Positions 1 to 10,157 of a DNA stretch of 64,000 bases are shown in pieces (position 1 is the first letter of the stretch; every line of letters begins with the position of its first letter). The stretch is from Ochotona curzoniae (taxonomy: Eukaryota > Chordata > Mammalia > Lagomorpha > Ochotonidae): assembly GCF_017591425.1 (NCBI RefSeq), contig NW_024466599.1:27194001-27258000 (forward strand), given 5' to 3'. The notes beneath the pieces are model-generated. The model did not search any database. It saw only the letters and a list, made by a program, of their open reading frames with translations, and was not told where the DNA came from. Both the position numbers and the translations under genes were made by a program.

Positions 1-200
1 ACAGTAGAGGATGGCCCAAAGCCTTGGGACCCTGCACCCACATGGGAGCCTTTAAAAAACCTGACTCCTGGCTTCAGATCTGCTCAGCTCCTGCCATGAG
101 GCCAATTGGGGAGTGAACCAGCAGATGGAAGATCTCTTCCTTTGTTTTTCCTCTCTGTAAACCTGCCTTTCCAAAAAACCTAAATTAATCTTTTAAAAAA
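1..200 (+). repeat. SINE (CSINE-type), left part outside the window
   Basis: Starts at the GAGGATGGCCCAAAGCCTT body segment and ends in TAAACCTGCCTTTCCA plus an A-rich tail. The AACCAGCAGATGGAAG variant marks the intermediate-age class (here class II). Confidence 0.85.
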
Positions 201-753
201 AATTTTTTTTAAATACATATATATATGTATGTATGTCAGAGTTCAAAGAAAGGAACATAGTCCCGAGTTAAACACTATTATCAAATCCAAGAAAGACATC
301 CAGTCTTTTGCAAATACTAATTTAATCTTTAAAATTGCATTTGAATTGATTACACTTTCAGTCATTAAATGCTATCAAAATGAATCTTTCTGCCAGTATC
401 CTATGTAAACCACCACTCTTCTTAAGCTACAATTAAGGAGACTTCTTACATGAAGTTCAGTTAACTGTGCAATATAACTATTACATTATTAAATATAAAA
501 GAAAAATGAAGCACAAAGTTTCAAATAACTGATTTAAATATGACATAAATATTTAAAGTGTAAGTGACAGGTTTTACTCTCAAATAACTAGACAATAATA
601 AACTGCAAGATATAATTAAGATAATCATTTCAGCTGTTTTATCATTTGCCAAAGATAAAACAGGCCACAGAAAATGGTATTGGCTGAACTCAAGACATTA
701 TCAAAACAGAATGGAAGAAGATTCTAGATTAAGACTAAAGAGTCACAATAACC

Positions 754-1066
754 GGGCCCAGTGCGTGGCCTAGTGGCTAAAGTCCTCACCTTGAACACAC
801 CGGGATCCCATATGGGCACCAGTTCTAATTCCGGCAGCTCCACTTCCCCTCCAGCTCCCCGCTTATGGCCTGGGAAAGCAGTCGAGGACGGCCCAAAGCT
901 TTGGGACCCTGCACCCATGTGGGAGACCAGAAGAAGTTCCTGGATCCTGGCTTCGGATTGGCATAGCATCTAGCATCAGCCATTGCGCTCACTTGGGGAG
1001 TGAATCATCTGACAGAAGATCTTCCCCTCTGTCTCTCCTCTCTGTATATCTGACTTTCCAACAACC
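754..1066 (+). repeat. SINE (CSINE-type), young class I
   Basis: Near full length from GGGCCCAGTGCGTGGCC to CTGACTTTCCAA. The TGAATCATC and TGTATATCTGAC variants define class I in this window. The tail is short and degenerate. Confidence 0.92.
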
Positions 1067-1195
1067 AAATGCAGTATGAAATTTCATTTTATAGTAGATA
1101 AAAATTGCTAGAGAAGACACACTATTTTTTTAAAAAATGGACATACCAGGGCAACTAGGTAGGTTAATCTATAGAGTAAAAATACTGAATTAACA

Positions 1196-1507
1196 GGCCC
1201 AGCATGGTGGCCCAGCGGCTAAAGTCCTCACCTTGAACACACCGGGATCCCATATGGGTGCTGGTTCTACTTCCAGCTTCCCCACTTCCCCTCCAGCTCC
1301 CTGCTTGTGGCCTGGGAAAGCAGTCAAGGATGGCCCAAAGCCTTGGGACCCTGCACGCGCATGGGAGGCCTGGAAGAACTCCTGGCTCCTGGCTTCAGAT
1401 CAGCTAAGCTCGGGCCATTTCAGTCACTTGGAGAGTGAATCATCAGATGGAGGATCTTCCTCTCTCTGCTTTTCCAATAAAAATGAATAAATCTTTAAGA
1501 AAAAAAC
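1196..1507 (+). repeat. SINE (CSINE-type), young class I
   Basis: Head GGCCCAGCATGGTGGCCCAG, body with TGGCCTGGGAAAGCAGTC, tail AATAAATCTTTAAG. The segment between the CT-rich stretch and the poly(A) signal is shortened, lacking TGTATATCTGAC. Confidence 0.92.
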
Positions 1508-1518
1508 AGGACCAACAG

Positions 1519-1758
1519 AGACGAAGACAGAGATCCTCCATCTACTGCCCCTGCCCCTTGAATGGCTGCAACAACTGAGTATGTGACAGGCCACAGCCAG
1601 GAGAGCAGATCTCCATCCTGGTCTCACGTGTGGGTGGAGGGGACCCTTGTACTTATAGCATTTTCTGCCTTCCTCAGCATGTTAGCAGGAGTGAACCAGC
1701 ACATGGAAGATCTTTCTCTCTGTTTCTTCTTCTCTCTGTAAATCTGCCTTTCCAATAA
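1519..1758. repeat. Chimeric SINE: minus-strand body fused to a plus-strand tail
   Basis: Positions 1519-1690 read as an old SINE on the minus strand (tail-side GACAGAGATCCTCCATCT through to GCATGTTAGCAGG). The sequence then switches without a gap to a plus-strand SINE 3' end (GTGAACCAGCACATGGAAG ... CTGCCTTTCCAATAAAA, to 1760). Confidence 0.6.
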
Positions 1759-1760
1759 AA

Positions 1761-1945
1761 GTTCCTCATCCCTGGGTACTGGGACGTGTGGAAAGTCATG
1801 AGTGGTTTCCCCCTTTGTCTCTCCATTTCCCCCTACGAAAAATAAGAAATAGCAAATTTGGAAGCAATGAATTCATCCTATTTTCCCTATACCTCAATCC
1901 TTCCCACTCTGATCAAACATGTAATCATTACTAAAAAAGCAAAAT
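1761..1945 (+). repeat. L1-like 3'-end fragment, copy A
   Basis: About 180 bp starting GTTCCTCATCCCTGGGTACT and ending CAAACATGTAATCAT before an A-rich stretch. It is about 85-90 percent identical by eye to 5444-5625. The shared end at an A-rich tail suggests the 3' end of a LINE; the family is not assigned. Confidence 0.6.
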
Positions 1946-1982
1946 TTTCAAAAACAAGAATACATAGAAAGATAAAACCTTA

Positions 1983-2330
1983 GGGCCTGGTGCCGTGGCC
2001 TAGTGCCTAAAGCCCTCGCCTTGAACGCGCCAGGATCCCACATGGGCACCAGTTCTAATCCCAGCAGCCCCACTTCCCCTCCAGCTCCCTGCTTATGGCC
2101 TGGGAAAGCAGTCGAAGATAGCCCAAAGCCTTGGGACCCAGCACCCATGTGGGAGACCCAGAGTAGGATCTGGGATCCTGGTTTCGGATCGGCATAGCAT
2201 TGGCGTTGCTCTCACTTAGGGAGTGAATCATAGGACAGAAGATCTTCCTCTCTGTCTCTCCTCCTCTCTGTATATCTGACTTTCCAATAAATAAATAAAC
2301 CTTTAAAAAAAATAAAAAATAAAAAACAAG
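1983..2330 (+). repeat. SINE (CSINE-type), young class I
   Basis: Near full length: GGGCCTGGTGCCGTGGCC head, GGTGATCC-like box B replaced by AGTTCTAATCC, and a long AAATAAATAAACC tail followed by mixed A/T repeats to about 2330. Confidence 0.92.
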
Positions 2331-3200
2331 AAAGAAAAAAGAAAGATTAAACCCTAAATGTCAAAATGTTGGAAAAAAAACTGTTGAATCTACTTGATTG
2401 GCACATGTAACTGAACATTTTGTAGAATAAAAAAAATCATAGAATGATTTAAGATCTACAAAAAGTTCGGAAGAATATAAAAATATCCATGAACTAACCA
2501 CCCAATTTAATAAACATTACCGACCAATTGAATGCATCTCCTAAAACTACTCCTTTCTCATCAGGGATAATAATTATTCTGAATAAAGTGTTAAAAACTA
2601 CGACTATTTTTCAAATAATTTTTCTCCCTCTTTCAAATTAATAAATAAGCTCCTAGCAATGCATAATATGAAAAAAGTTACATATGGATTTCAAAATATT
2701 TTTGCACCAAAATAATAAACTTGTAATAGTGTGTTACTGCACATCTGACAGGATCTAATTTCAAGCACTAAACAGGATAAGACATTGAGCCCCCTCAGAA
2801 AAGCACCATTGATTGTGCTAAAACTACAGAACAATTGATCAAATTAATGGTGGAGCTTAGGCTGAAGAATGGAATTTTATGAAAAGTTTACGGGACAAAT
2901 TCCCCAAAGAAATCAATAGCTTACAAATGGATAACTCACTTTAACTGACCCACGTGGAAGATTGTGAAGTCCACAATGGCAAACCATTCACTCATCTTTG
3001 AGGGAAAAAAAAGTTATCTATGCCCTATCTGAAAAAGACTAACAAACCATAGAAACAACTTCTAATCCCCCACCATCTCCACTGGTTAAGCATACAGGAT
3101 TGTGACTGAGTGCCCTTGAAGACAAAGTACAGTTAAAGCAAGACTACCAAGGAACAGAGTAGCTCAAAGGAAAAAAAAAGTCAAAAGTGTTCAGGTTTTT

Positions 3201-3433
3201 ACTTTCAGACCAGGGATGGTTTCCCAATGAAACTGTTGAATTTATCTGGACAATAAGATGCTGGACTCTCCATATGGTCCATGCCCGCAATGAAGGAATC
3301 ATGACAGGTTATGATCTGTACTACTGTAACTATGTGGAGGAATTCAATGTGGGGGGAGGGCTTGGGGAGGGGGTGGGGGAATCCCAGAGCCTATGAAACT
3401 GTGTCACAAAATGAAATAAATGTAGTTAAAAAA
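3201..3433 (+). mobile_element. 5'-truncated L1 3' end with target-site duplication
   Basis: A 233-bp insert flanked by an 18-bp direct repeat with one mismatch (3183-3200 and 3434-3451). It contains a G-rich polypurine tract (about 3350-3382) followed by AATCCCAGAGCCTATGAAAC, AATAAA and an A tail. A G-rich 3' UTR is typical of mammalian L1; the resemblance to lagomorph L1 3' ends is from memory. Confidence 0.7.
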
Positions 3434-3453
3434 AAAAGTGTTCGGGTTTTTTA

Positions 3454-3770
3454 AGATTTCTTTCATTTTTATTTGAAAGACAGAAAAGGCAGATTCCACA
3501 CAGAAAGGAGACAGAGATAGTCTTCTATCAGCTGGTTCACTCCCCTAATGGTCACAGCAGCCAGAGCTGAACCAATACTGTCCCTCCCACCCCCACAACA
3601 CTCAAAGCCAGGAGCCGGGTCTCCAAAGTGAGTGCAGAAACCCAAGGACTTGGGCAGTTCTCCTCTGCTTTCCCAGACCACAAGCAGGAAGCTGGATGAG
3701 AAGTGGAGCAGCTAAAACATGAAACGGTGCCCATACAGGCCTGCTACATCACTATGCCAATCCCTCAGCA
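3454..3770 (-). repeat. SINE (CSINE-type), older, diverged
   Basis: Minus copy: TAAGATTTCTTTCATTTT tail side, then GCTGGTTCACTCCCCTAATG and TTTCCCAGACCACAAGCAGG. The head is degenerate. It abuts the right duplication of the L1 insert. Confidence 0.75.
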
Positions 3771-3989
3771 AGTTTTTTTGAGGTGCTCAACACACGTGTT
3801 GTTGAGTTTCTGGGGGCCAAAGAATCTCAGCCTTCTACTTGGTATGACAGTTTTGAGAAACCTCTCCAAAGCTCTGGCAGGAAACACATTAAGGGAAGTT
3901 TCCCCAGGGTCCTTCTTCCCAACAATGTATACTTATCTAATCAAACAAGGGCACTGTGGAGGCAAACACACAGCCTGGCGATGGCTGAC

Positions 3990-4251
3990 ATGCACTGGGT
4001 TAGCAGCCCTGCATGGCTCACAGCCCACTCGACTCCTATCCTCAGCTCCCTGCTAACGGACCACAGGAGGCTCTCCTCCCTTCACTGGGTTCCCCTGCCA
4101 TCCATATGGGAGGTGACATAGATGCAGTGTTGGGTACCCAGCTTTTACCTCCAAAAGCACCGAGCCACACCACAGACACCTGTGGAGTAAACCAGCAGAC
4201 AGGAGCTCTCTCCTTCTCTACACACAAACTAAAAACCAAAAAAAAAAAAAT
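3990..4251 (+). repeat. SINE, very diverged
   Basis: Weak plus-strand match: CAGCTCCCTGCTAACGGACC, then GTGGAGTAAACCAGCAGACA and an A12 tail. The head is barely recognisable. Confidence 0.5.
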
Positions 4252-4362
4252 TATTTCTACAAGAGTTTCAGTTCTGACTTAGCTCCTTTACACTTTTGTC
4301 TGTCCTTTCCTCTTCATATCCAGTTAACCTTTTATCAAGGAACGCAGAAAAATTTACCACAA

Positions 4363-4607
4363 GGGGCCAGCATTGTGACTTTTGGGTTAAGCAAAGGCTT
4401 GCAACACAGGCTCCCTGTATCTGCACACTCTACAGTCCAGCTCCCTGCTAACACAGCCAGGAAGCAGCAGAAGATAATCCAAGTACTTGGGCCCCTAAGT
4501 GTGTCCTGGTCCAGCCTGGGCTGTTTCAATGGAGTGAACCAAAGGATAAAATATCTCACTCCCTCTTTATCACTCCGCCCCTCAAATAAATTACTTTTTT
4601 TTAAAAG
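4363..4607 (+). repeat. SINE (CSINE-type), old class III
   Basis: GGGGCCAGCATTGTGAC head and CAGCTCCCTGCTAACACAGC, TACTTGGGCCCCT and CAATGGAGTGAACC segments, as in the rabbit-like older class, with an AAATAAATTA tail. Confidence 0.75.
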
Positions 4608-4618
4608 AAAGTTTATTT

Positions 4619-4933
4619 GGGTCCCAGTGCAATGCCTCCATTGGCTAACCCTCCCCCTGCAAGTGCCAGGATCCACATGGGAGCCGGTTCATATCCTAGC
4701 TACTCACTTCCCATCCAGCTCCACCGTTTCTGGCCTGGGAAAGCAGTGGAGGATGGCTCAAGCCGTTGGTCCCTACACCCACATAGGAGACCTGGAGGAG
4801 GCTCCTAGCTTTGGACCAGCTCAGTTCCAGCCACTGCAGCCATTTGGGAGTAAACCAGAGAATGGAAGGAAGATCTCTGTCTCTCCTTTCTGTATATCTG
4901 ACTTTCCAATAAAAATAAATTTTTAAAAAAAAG
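4619..4933 (+). repeat. SINE (CSINE-type), class II
   Basis: Full-length plus copy from GGGTCCCAGTGCAATGCC to AATAAAAATAAATTTTT. It sits 12 bp after the preceding old SINE. Confidence 0.88.
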
Positions 4934-4974
4934 CTTATTCATGGAAAGTCAAAGGTGAATATGTCTGAATTCTT

Positions 4975-5308
4975 TTTTTTTTTAAAGATTCATTTATGTT
5001 TATTACAAAGTCAGATTTACAGAGAGGAGGAGAGACAGAGAGGAAGATCTTCCATCCAATGATTCACTCCCCAAGTGAGCACAATGGCCAGTGCTTTGCC
5101 AATCCGAAGCCAGGATCCAGGAACCTCTTTCGGGTATCCCACGCAGGTGCGGGGTCCCAAGATTTTGGGCCATCCTCAACTGCTTTCCCAAGCCACAAGC
5201 AGAAGCTGGATGGGAAGTGGAGCCGCCGGGATTAGAACCAGCACCCATATGGGATCCTGGCGTGTTCAAGGCGAACACTTTAGCTGTTAGGCCACGCCGC
5301 CGGGCCCA
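4975..5308 (-). repeat. SINE (CSINE-type), young class I, with TSD
   Basis: Full-length minus copy ending GCCACGCCGCCGGGCCC. It is flanked by TGAATTCTT at 4966-4974 and 5309-5317. Confidence 0.93.
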
Positions 5309-5333
5309 TGAATTCTTACTTTACAAATTCCCA

Positions 5334-5638
5334 ATTAGAGTAGAAAAGACGTTCATCCAGCATTTCAGAACTATCCAGACCACAGGGACAGAACTCTCGG
5401 ATTACGTACACATTGAGACTCTGGGTTGATATATGAAGTGGCGGTTCCTCATCCCTGGGTACTGGGACGTGTGGAAAGGCATGAGTGTTTCCCCGCTTTG
5501 TCTCTCCACTTCCCCCAGGAACAACAAGGAGAAATAGCAAATTTGGAAGCAATGAGTTCACCCAATTTTCCCTAAACCTCAATCCTTCCCACCCTGATCA
5601 AACATGTAATCATGATTTAAAAATAAAATAAAAAAAAA
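5334..5638 (+). mobile_element. L1-like 3'-end insertion, copy B
   Basis: Includes the block shared with copy A (from 5444) and about 110 bp upstream, and ends in a long A-rich tail (5612-5640). AAATTCCCA occurs at both edges (5325-5333, 5639-5647), consistent with a short target-site duplication. No reading frame of L1 ORF2 is present. Confidence 0.55.
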
Positions 5639-7822
5639 AAATTCCCAGGCTCTGATAGGAGGGGAAAGACGGCCATCACTGTACCTAACATACACTGTAA
5701 CAGTTTGCACACAAAGGTATTTCTTGAGCTAAAGGACTACCAAGGCTGAAACAAACTTTCTTAATTTAGATGAATTGCCATATTCCTGCATAACGAAGCA
5801 CCAACTTGTTTCTGCAAGACATCTATCCTGATAGCAGATTTTTATTGTACACAGGATTCCACGGTTGCTATGATTTCAAAATAGTACCTAAAGGTACATG
5901 AAATGTTTTCAAATACAAAAATACCCACTCATGAATGTATAGTACAACTTCAGTTCTACCGTAAAATAAAAGCAATTCATGCCCTTTCCTTTGACACATA
6001 ACAGCAGTAAGATAAACAAACTATAATTTACAAATCCATCTGTACAAATTAATTCCTGCCTAGGCAACTTCAAAGCTGTATTATGTTAATCATTAACGCT
6101 TTAGGTAAGGAAAGTTTACAGTTCACCCTTTATATTTACAGACTAAGAGAATTCAAGAATAAACTTCCTCAAGGTCACTAAAATGGCACGCTAACTTCAA
6201 CTTCTGACCCACCTCGAGCCCGGCTCAGTGCTGGCTCACCACTCCATACATTCACATTGAATGCATCGTCTTCTATACATCCGAACCTGGCTCAATGCCT
6301 TATCAGTTTTCCAAAATAGAAAAAAGGTTTTAAGTATCTTCTCAAGACCCTTATAGATAATTGATGCCACTAAGGAAAACTCACACGCGACTTTCAGCAA
6401 GAAAAATGCTGATCAAATACATGTAAATGCCAGTGACATGACGTTTCCATCTTCCACTGAAGAACTGACCTCGAACTGAAACTTCCTAAGAATAAATTTG
6501 CTTTACTTGGATTTTTAGATCGACCTTTTGAATATTTCAAATAGCTAGGCACACAAACCAAAACCGCTAGCACGAAGTAGGAAACTATTTTATTTAGAAA
6601 AAGTTTGAAACTTTGTTGCAACCTTCTTCGCAGTCTCCTAACAGTACTTGTAAACTCAATGGAGACCATTGACCAAACTGCTTACATAGAAAATCAGGAA
6701 GGAGCTACAAAAAAACGGCTTCTCATTTGCCTCTTGTACAAGGTGAAAAAAAAAAAACATTGCAAACTACCAGTTGAATACAAGTGTACCAACTTCATCA
6801 AGTTTGCTGAGTTAATCACAGTTCGAATGCGTTAAATGCTTGAAGAACATCTAAGTCATCAAGACCGTTATCTTGCACCAAAAAAGGGCAAAAGAATAAA
6901 ACCCTTTGCTGATCCTCAAAGTGTCTGTCCAAAGACAGTCGAGCACTTGTCAAGGCTAAAATGATTCTCTCCATCCCTTCGGCCTCCAGCTAACACTTGC
7001 GAGTAGAGAAGAACAAGACCCTGGCAAGGGATGTTGAATACAGCTCCTAAGTCAGTTCCTCCTTCCACTGGGGCCAACCGAAAATCAACGCCAATGAAGA
7101 ACTGAGCAATTTTTTTTAAGACATCCTTGCAAGTCGGGCTGTCTTAACACCTGCCGGCACGATTTTGCAATCGAAAAGGAAAAAAAAAAAAAAACACCAT
7201 TCTCAACAACCGTCACAAAATGAGGTTAGCACCGAAGGCAAGCCATGCCCGAAAAAGAATCCAACTGTCTAGGGCAAAAACCTTCCAGGGCCGCTGCGGG
7301 GGACGGGGGATCGCCAGGGCGTAAACTGCCCTTAATTAGGGAACCTCTTCAGGACCAGCCCTCGGGTACCAGCAACGCAACCATCCCGTGATGGTGACCA
7401 GGCGCGTGGACTGCGTGGGCCGAGGGGCTGAGGGCAGCCGGTGGTCTTGAGGCCGGGCCCCAAGCCCGAGGAGTTGAACTAACAAAGAGCAAATTGCCCC
7501 CGAAGCCCCCCACGCCTCCCTCCGGCGAGCCCGCCCCGCGACCCTCCCCAAGTTGAGGGCCCAGCACGCCGATTCGCGGCGGGGCCTGCAGCCAGGCCGA
7601 GGCCGAGGCCGGGGCCGGATTTGCGGTTGGGATGCGGGAGACAGCTAGAGGTAAGAACACAAGCAGCCCCCCTACCCCAGCACCCTTAGAGAAGCGCCGG
7701 CGTTTCCCGCCCGGGGTCAGCACAGGCAGGAAAAAAGGGGGAAACGAGGCGGGCGGGAGGTCCCAAGCCGAGAACGCCGCCGCCGGGCCCTTGCTTTCCA
7801 GGGAACCGCCGCGCTTTGTTAC

Positions 7823-8038
7823 CGTCTGGGAGAAGCTCCTGCCGCCGCTGTTGCTGTTGCCGCCGCCGCCGCCGCCGCCATCGCCCCCGCTCCGGGGCGT
7901 CGCTTCCCGGCGGGTCTCGCTCTCCTCGGCCGAGTACTCGATCTCCCCCTCCTCGGTCTTGCGGCGCTTGGCCTGGCTCTCGTACTCTCGATCCTCCTCA
8001 AATGTCTCCCTGGGGGAGGAGGAGGAGGAGGAGGACAT
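7823..8038 (-). CDS. HNRNPLL: HNRNPLL coding exon 1 (partial gene)
   Basis: Heterogeneous nuclear ribonucleoprotein L-like is a nuclear RRM protein that regulates alternative splicing, best known for PTPRC/CD45 exon silencing in activated lymphocytes. The exon encodes 72 residues in phase 0. It starts with Met and seven Ser, then an acidic/basic stretch with EEDREYESQAKR, a KTEEGEIEYSAEE segment and a Gly-rich tract, and ends RSFSQT. This is the disordered N-terminus before RRM1; the RRMs are in later exons outside the window. The start codon has a strong context (GCCGCC before ATG). The minus-strand donor at 7822 reads GTAACA after ACG. Compared with human from memory, the Gly tract is longer and carries an extra Asn-Ser-Asn-Ser-Gly-Gly. 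GALM lying divergently nearby agrees with HNRNPLL rather than its paralogue HNRNPL, whose N-terminus is different. The donor was chosen because homology stops there; transcript data would confirm it. Confidence 0.93.
7859..7879. repeat. HNRNPLL: (GCC)n repeat coding for the HNRNPLL glycine tract
   Basis: Seven GCC units on plus read as GGC glycine codons on minus, residues about 54-60 of HNRNPLL. Confidence 0.9.
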
Positions 8039-8882
8039 GGCGGCGGCCGGAGGGACTGGCGAGCGGGCGAGCGGGCGGGCGGGCAGGCAGGCAGGCGCTG
8101 TGGGACGCGGGCCTCGGATGCCGCCGGCCAGTCCCCTGCCGTGGGCTGAGCGGCCCGGCCGTCCGCTGGGGCTCGCGCTCCCAGGAGCCGGGGGTGGCTG
8201 AGGAGAACCGGCGGACTGAGGGGAGCGCCCCAGGGGGAGGCTCCGGAGGGGCCGCTCCCCTTTATTACCGAGCCAACATTCAAGCCCTCTCCCTCCTTCT
8301 CCTCCTCCTCAGTCTCCGCTTCCAGCCCCGGGGAGCGAATCTAAGGATGGGAACGCAACCGTGGTTTCCGGTCGTCCCTCCTCCCCCCCTGAGCCGCTCT
8401 CTCCGCCGCCCAGGCCGAGCCTCCGCCCCCGCCTTGGCGGCCGCCGCGCCGGATCAAATCCAGCCGCAAGCCCCAGGGAAGTGCCCCCCTCCTCCGCCGA
8501 CCCGCCAAGCCTGGATCCCCGTTCCCTATTGGCAGCAGGGAAAGCCGACCAGGCTTCTGATTGGCTGGAAGGGATGTTCGTCAAAATTACTCCGGGGAGG
8601 GGGGGGTGCCTTCAGAACTCGCCCAGGGCTTGCGTGTCTTGGCGGCGCAACGCTCGCCTCGCGCGGTCTTGGGGCCGTTTGGCCACGGTGGCCGTTGGCT
8701 CGGTTAGGCTCTCCAGCCGGAGGCGAGGCTCGAAAGGGACTAGAGAGGGATGACGCGTTGTGCGTCGTGGCCGAGGCTGTGGGTGTTAACCGCCGTCCCG
8801 CTAATTTAAATGCCTTTTATTACTTCAAAAGAGGATGGGAAAACCCTCTCTAGTCCGTGGAGACACTGCCGCGTGCGGGCGC

Positions 8883-8916
8883 GCACACACACACACACAC
8901 ACGCACGCACACACAC
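8883..8916. repeat. (CA)n microsatellite
   Basis: CA dinucleotides with two CG interruptions, about 850 bp upstream of the HNRNPLL ATG. Confidence 0.9.
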
Positions 8917-8919
8917 TCA

Positions 8920-9775
8920 CTGGAACCGTAACACAAATCTCCCTTCTCCCCACGTTGATTGCAAACTTTTGTGCAACTCGCGGTCGCTCACCTGCTTTTC
9001 AACCTTTCCTTGGGCCGCGAGGTGCCGTCTGCAGGAGGACCTGTCAGTTTGATGTCAGTATTCTGTCAGTATTCTGCAGTCTTCCTACAATTCTTACAGG
9101 GAACCTGCGTAAGCTCCTGTCCCAACTATATGCGGGCTTTAACTCTGCCAGTTAAAACTTCATCCCGATTCATTATCGTTTATTTTTCAGGACTCACAAA
9201 GTCTTTTATCTGTCCCTCGGATGACATCTTACCACTTCCGAGCCCTGAGGATTCTCGCCCAAGCCTTCAGCCATGTTCTTCTCTGCAACAGGGCCCCGTA
9301 CAGCAGAGCGTGCAGGACCTGTGCACTTCGCGTCCTAAAGCTAACACATCTAAGGAGTTTAACGGTGCTGAATGTCCTTGACAAGTAAGGGCCCAGCATG
9401 ACTTTGAGTAGAGAAACTGGCAATAGATATGCCCAACTGCCTTGTTCCTGCTCCTTGGAGAGCTGCCTGAGATGGCTGTTGGCCCTGTCCCTCACGTGTT
9501 TTGCCAAATGTGTCTCTTGCTCTCCTTTCCCAACCGTGGATTGTTTCCTCTTGTAGCCCAAATCTCTCCAAAGTTATTTCCAATCCCTCCCACCTTCCAA
9601 CAAAAGCTAGCTTTATTTATTGCTGACAGTACTTTAACATACACTGTATGTTATCATTTGTTGCCTGCATTTGGAATCCAAATGCAAGTTTCTCCACAGC
9701 ACTGTACAGCTAACATCAAATTGGAGCACAGCTACAGGTATACATGGACAAAATAGTACATTTAAAAAAACTATC
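8920..9775. other. Unique intergenic flank of HNRNPLL
   Basis: No exon is supported. The only structure seen is a short direct repeat at 9056-9078 (GTCAGTATTCT twice). GC content falls from the CpG island outward. Confidence 0.5.
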
Positions 9776-10121
9776 ATTGGACATGACATGATAGTCCAGT
9801 AGCTAAACCCTCTGGCTGCTCTGATAGCCCAGTGGCTAAATCCTCGCCTTGTTTGCATCACTGGGATCCCATATGGGTACCAGTTCACATATCTGATTGC
9901 TCCACTTTCCTTTCCAGCTCTCTATTTGAGGCCTAGAAAAGCAGTCAAGGACGGGTCAAAGCCTTGGGACCCTGCACCTGCGTGGGAGACCCAGAAGAAT
10001 TTCCTTGCTCCTGGCTTTGGATCAGCTCAGCACTGGCCGTTGTTGCCATGTTGCCACTTGGAGCGTGAACCAGCAGATGGAAGAGCTTTCTTTGTCTCTC
10101 CCTCTCTCTGTAAATCTGCCT

Positions 10122-10153
<32 letters not shown>

Positions 10154-10157
10154 AAGC
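9776..10157 (+). repeat. SINE, class II, with partly duplicated head
   Basis: The GATAGTCCAGTAGCTAAA head recurs 41 bp later as GATAGCCCAGTGGCTAAA before the normal body. The 3' end has a (TAAA)n tail of nine units (10122-10153). Confidence 0.82.

Larger units (their letters stand above)
1..7822 (-). other. HNRNPLL: HNRNPLL intron 1 (partial)
   Basis: Everything downstream of the donor at 7822 on the minus strand is intronic up to the window edge. I looked for the next exon, which should encode the start of RRM1, and saw no matching reading frame. The intron carries ten SINE copies, a short L1 3' end and two copies of another L1-like 3' end. The stretches 200-750, 2340-3180 and 5650-7250 are AT-rich, apparently unique, and contain nothing I recognise. 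Confidence 0.75.
7250..8760 (-). promoter_or_regulatory. HNRNPLL: CpG island, promoter and 5' UTR of HNRNPLL
   Basis: CpG is abundant across this block and scarce on both sides. It covers the first coding exon and about 700 bp upstream. GGGCGG-type Sp1 motifs occur near 8060-8085. Two CCAAT boxes in minus-strand orientation (ATTGG on plus) lie at 8528-8532 and 8560-8564. No TATA box is obvious, as expected for a housekeeping-type CpG promoter. The transcription start cannot be fixed from sequence; it probably lies between about 8100 and 8450. A plus-strand divergent transcript is possible but I see no coding exon for one. Confidence 0.8.

Noticed and set aside
724..2197. Many recurrent open frames containing motifs like SHMGAGS, WPGKAVEDGPK or SSTAFPGHKQGAG across the window
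   Set aside because: They are translations of CSINE-type repeats in either strand, not a protein family.
7349..7822. Extension of the HNRNPLL frame to 229 codons
   Set aside because: Homology to HNRNPLL stops at the GTAACA donor; the rest is CpG-island intron read-through.
1..7822. HNRNPLL exon 2 (start of RRM1)
   Set aside because: No minus-strand frame resembling HVRGLCESVVEADLVEAL was found.
7819..8283. 154-codon minus frame overlapping HNRNPLL as a possible upstream ORF
   Set aside because: It starts at TTG, not ATG, on the minus strand.
7632..8853. Plus-strand frames of 189 and 345 codons over the CpG island
   Set aside because: They are GC-driven open frames antisense to HNRNPLL exon 1 with low-complexity Arg/Pro content and no known homology.
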